This document shows positions 6,139-6,928 of a stretch of 6,928 bases of DNA, in pieces; position 1 is the stretch's first letter, and each line of letters starts with the position of its first letter. The notes under the pieces were generated by a model that was not told where the DNA came from, ran no database searches, and worked only from the letters and a program-made list of their open reading frames with translations. Both the position numbers and the translations under genes were made by a program. The DNA lies in contig DQUX01000414.1 of NCBI GenBank assembly GCA_015662065.1, positions 1-6,928 on the forward strand. The letters run 5' to 3'. The stretch is from Anaerolineales bacterium. GTDB lineage: Bacteria; Chloroflexota; Anaerolineae; B4-G1; DUEL01.

Positions 6139-6281
6139 ACTTGGCTGCCGTTGGGGAGTCGGGAGACCCCCAACCACAACCGCATGTGTGCCCTGGCCTC
6201 CCGCTCGGTGACGGGGTGCTCAAATCGGAAGCTCAGGGCATAGGCGTTGTTCGGGAGAAGGAGATACCATAACCGGCTCAC
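6126..6281 (-). CDS. 51-aa hypothetical protein, GTG start
   Basis: A short frame starts with GTG at 6281 and stops with TAA at 6128-6126. The start is well supported: AGGAGG sits five bases upstream, and the gene lies 25 bases after the stop of the preceding gene. The protein begins MSRLWYLLLPNNAYALSF, continues with an acidic/basic helix-like middle (HPVTEREARAHMRLWLG) and ends NGSQVWRG. It has no cysteine, no obvious membrane segment and no known enzymatic motif. Its last 13 bases overlap the first codons of the methyltransferase-helicase gene, so it may act as a coupled leader for that gene as well as having a role of its own. The pattern of an aromatic beta-like N-terminus, a charged helix and a short C-terminal strand suggests a small folded domain. 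I cannot name a family. Confidence 0.7.
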   Translation of the reverse strand: MSRLWYLLLPNNAYALSFRFEHPVTEREARAHMRLWLGVSRLPNGSQVWRG

Positions 6282-6286
6282 TTTTT

Positions 6287-6292
6287 CCTCCT
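6287..6292 (-). promoter_or_regulatory. Ribosome binding site for the 51-aa gene
   Basis: AGGAGG followed by five A and then GTG. This strong site decides the start of the short gene and is the best evidence that it is translated. Confidence 0.75.
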
Positions 6293-6306
6293 CTCTGGGT
6301 TGTCCG

Positions 6307-6900
6307 TCAGCCCACCGCCAGCACGATGGTCTGAAGCACCCTCCCCCACCCTGCCCCGTCCGGCAGGTCCTGCCTGGGGTCGATGCGCAGCCCCTGACAG
6401 TTGGAGGTAATCAGGGGAACGACCAACCCCAGCCGGCTTCCCATCTTCAACAGAGTGGAGGCCCACTCCTGAAGGGCAGGGAGCTCTGCTACTGCCCCCC
6501 AGCGGTGGAAGAAGGGTTCGGTGAGATCGCCGTCCTTGTCCTTGACGGACACCACGTATCCCCAGTGTCCGGGCAGGGCGCCCGTCGTGGCGTCCCGATG
6601 AAGGACGCAGATCTCGTACCCTACTCCCGTCTCCAGGGGCACGATGGGGGAGCGGAGGTAGGAGGGGCGGTACCGGATTGCCTCTTCGGCGAGGGGGATC
6701 TCCACGTCCCCCTGCCGCCTCAGCGTGGTCCCGTCCTCCAGCGCGACGGCCACGCCTCCTGCGAGGCGGGCGGCTATGCGCAGCCCCACCTCCCGCGCGG
6801 TGGAGAGGAAGGACGCGGCCACCAGCCCCCTGTTCTCCGGGTCGAGGGCATAGAACCGGCACCATGCCCTCTCCCCCCTGACGGCGATCGGCGGGTTCAT
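6307..6900 (-). CDS. Unrecognised protein, possibly extending past the right edge
   Basis: From the ATG at 6900 this frame gives 197 aa ending at a TGA (6309-6307). I do not recognise the family. It is a soluble-looking, mixed alpha/beta protein with no clear membrane segment, nucleotide-binding loop or metal-binding cluster; most stretches alternate hydrophobic and charged residues. The start is uncertain: the ATG has only GGAG two bases before it, too close for a good ribosome binding site. The frame stays open upstream to the window edge (GLYCRAVGD before the Met), so the true protein may be longer and cut by the window. It is followed after 25 bases by the 51-aa gene and is probably the same transcript. 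That it is coding is supported by its length, its orientation and its fit to the tight spacing; no function is proposed. Confidence 0.65.
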   Translation of the reverse strand: MNPPIAVRGERAWCRFYALDPENRGLVAASFLSTAREVGLRIAARLAGGVAVALEDGTTLRRQGDVEIPLAEEAIRYRPSYLRSPIVPLETGVGYEICVLHRDATTGALPGHWGYVVSVKDKDGDLTEPFFHRWGAVAELPALQEWASTLLKMGSRLGLVVPLITSNCQGLRIDPRQDLPDGAGWGRVLQTIVLAVG

Positions 6901-6928
6901 GTCTCCGACCGCTCTGCAGTACAGACCA

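Noticed and set aside
6139..6177. GTG at 6177 as start of the methyltransferase-helicase
   Set aside because: It lies deep in the 51-aa gene with no ribosome binding site; ATG 6138 gives the expected short lead before the PTP motif.
1..6928. CRISPR array, tRNA genes, insertion sequence ends
   Set aside because: No regularly spaced repeats, no cloverleaf-like sequence with a CCA end, and no transposase or terminal inverted repeat pair were seen.

Overview
The window is a compact, one-direction gene block. All seven reading frames I can support lie on the minus strand, so transcription runs from high to low coordinates. Gaps between genes are 4 to about 85 bases and one pair overlaps by 13 bases, which fits a single polycistronic transcript. 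The DNA is GC-rich by eye, and several genes have strong AGGAGG-type ribosome binding sites. One small gene starts with GTG. A high-GC, possibly thermophilic Firmicute fits this, but the host is a guess. No rRNA, tRNA, transposase, integrase or CRISPR array was seen. The gene content looks like an accessory module (plasmid, integrative element, prophage or defence island), not core metabolism.

Layout in transcription order: (1) 6900-6307, an unrecognised protein of about 197 aa whose frame stays open to the right edge. (2) 6281-6126, a 51-aa protein with a GTG start and a strong ribosome binding site. (3) 6138-2662, a 1158-aa fusion of a DUF6094-like adenine-type DNA methyltransferase to an SF2 (SNF2/DEAH-like) helicase. 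It carries a four-cysteine zinc-ribbon insert and ends in a sliding-clamp-like QMSLF. (4) 2646-1027, a 539-aa GHKL (Hsp90/MutL/MORC-type) ATPase with a C-terminal HExxH zincin motif. (5) 1022-834, a 62-aa protein with 12 cysteines. (6) 748-134, a 204-aa HsdM-like methyltransferase fold whose motif IV reads DPPD instead of NPPY/DPPY. (7) 112 to the left edge, the first 37 codons of another gene with a strong ribosome binding site.

The most interesting reading is an R-M-like or DISARM-like DNA-processing module built on a methyltransferase-helicase plus a GHKL ATPase-protease. DNA methyltransferases, SF2 helicases and GHKL ATPases are known to co-occur in restriction-like loci (prokaryotic MORC/MutL-type systems), but I do not recognise this exact architecture as a named system. 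No nuclease domain is visible in the window. The zincin domain, or a gene outside the window, would have to be the effector if this is defence. A plasmid or phage maintenance or anti-restriction role is equally open. Possible control points are a C8 homopolymer and a perfect 10-bp hairpin in the first codons of the methyltransferase-helicase gene. No convincing promoter or terminator was found.
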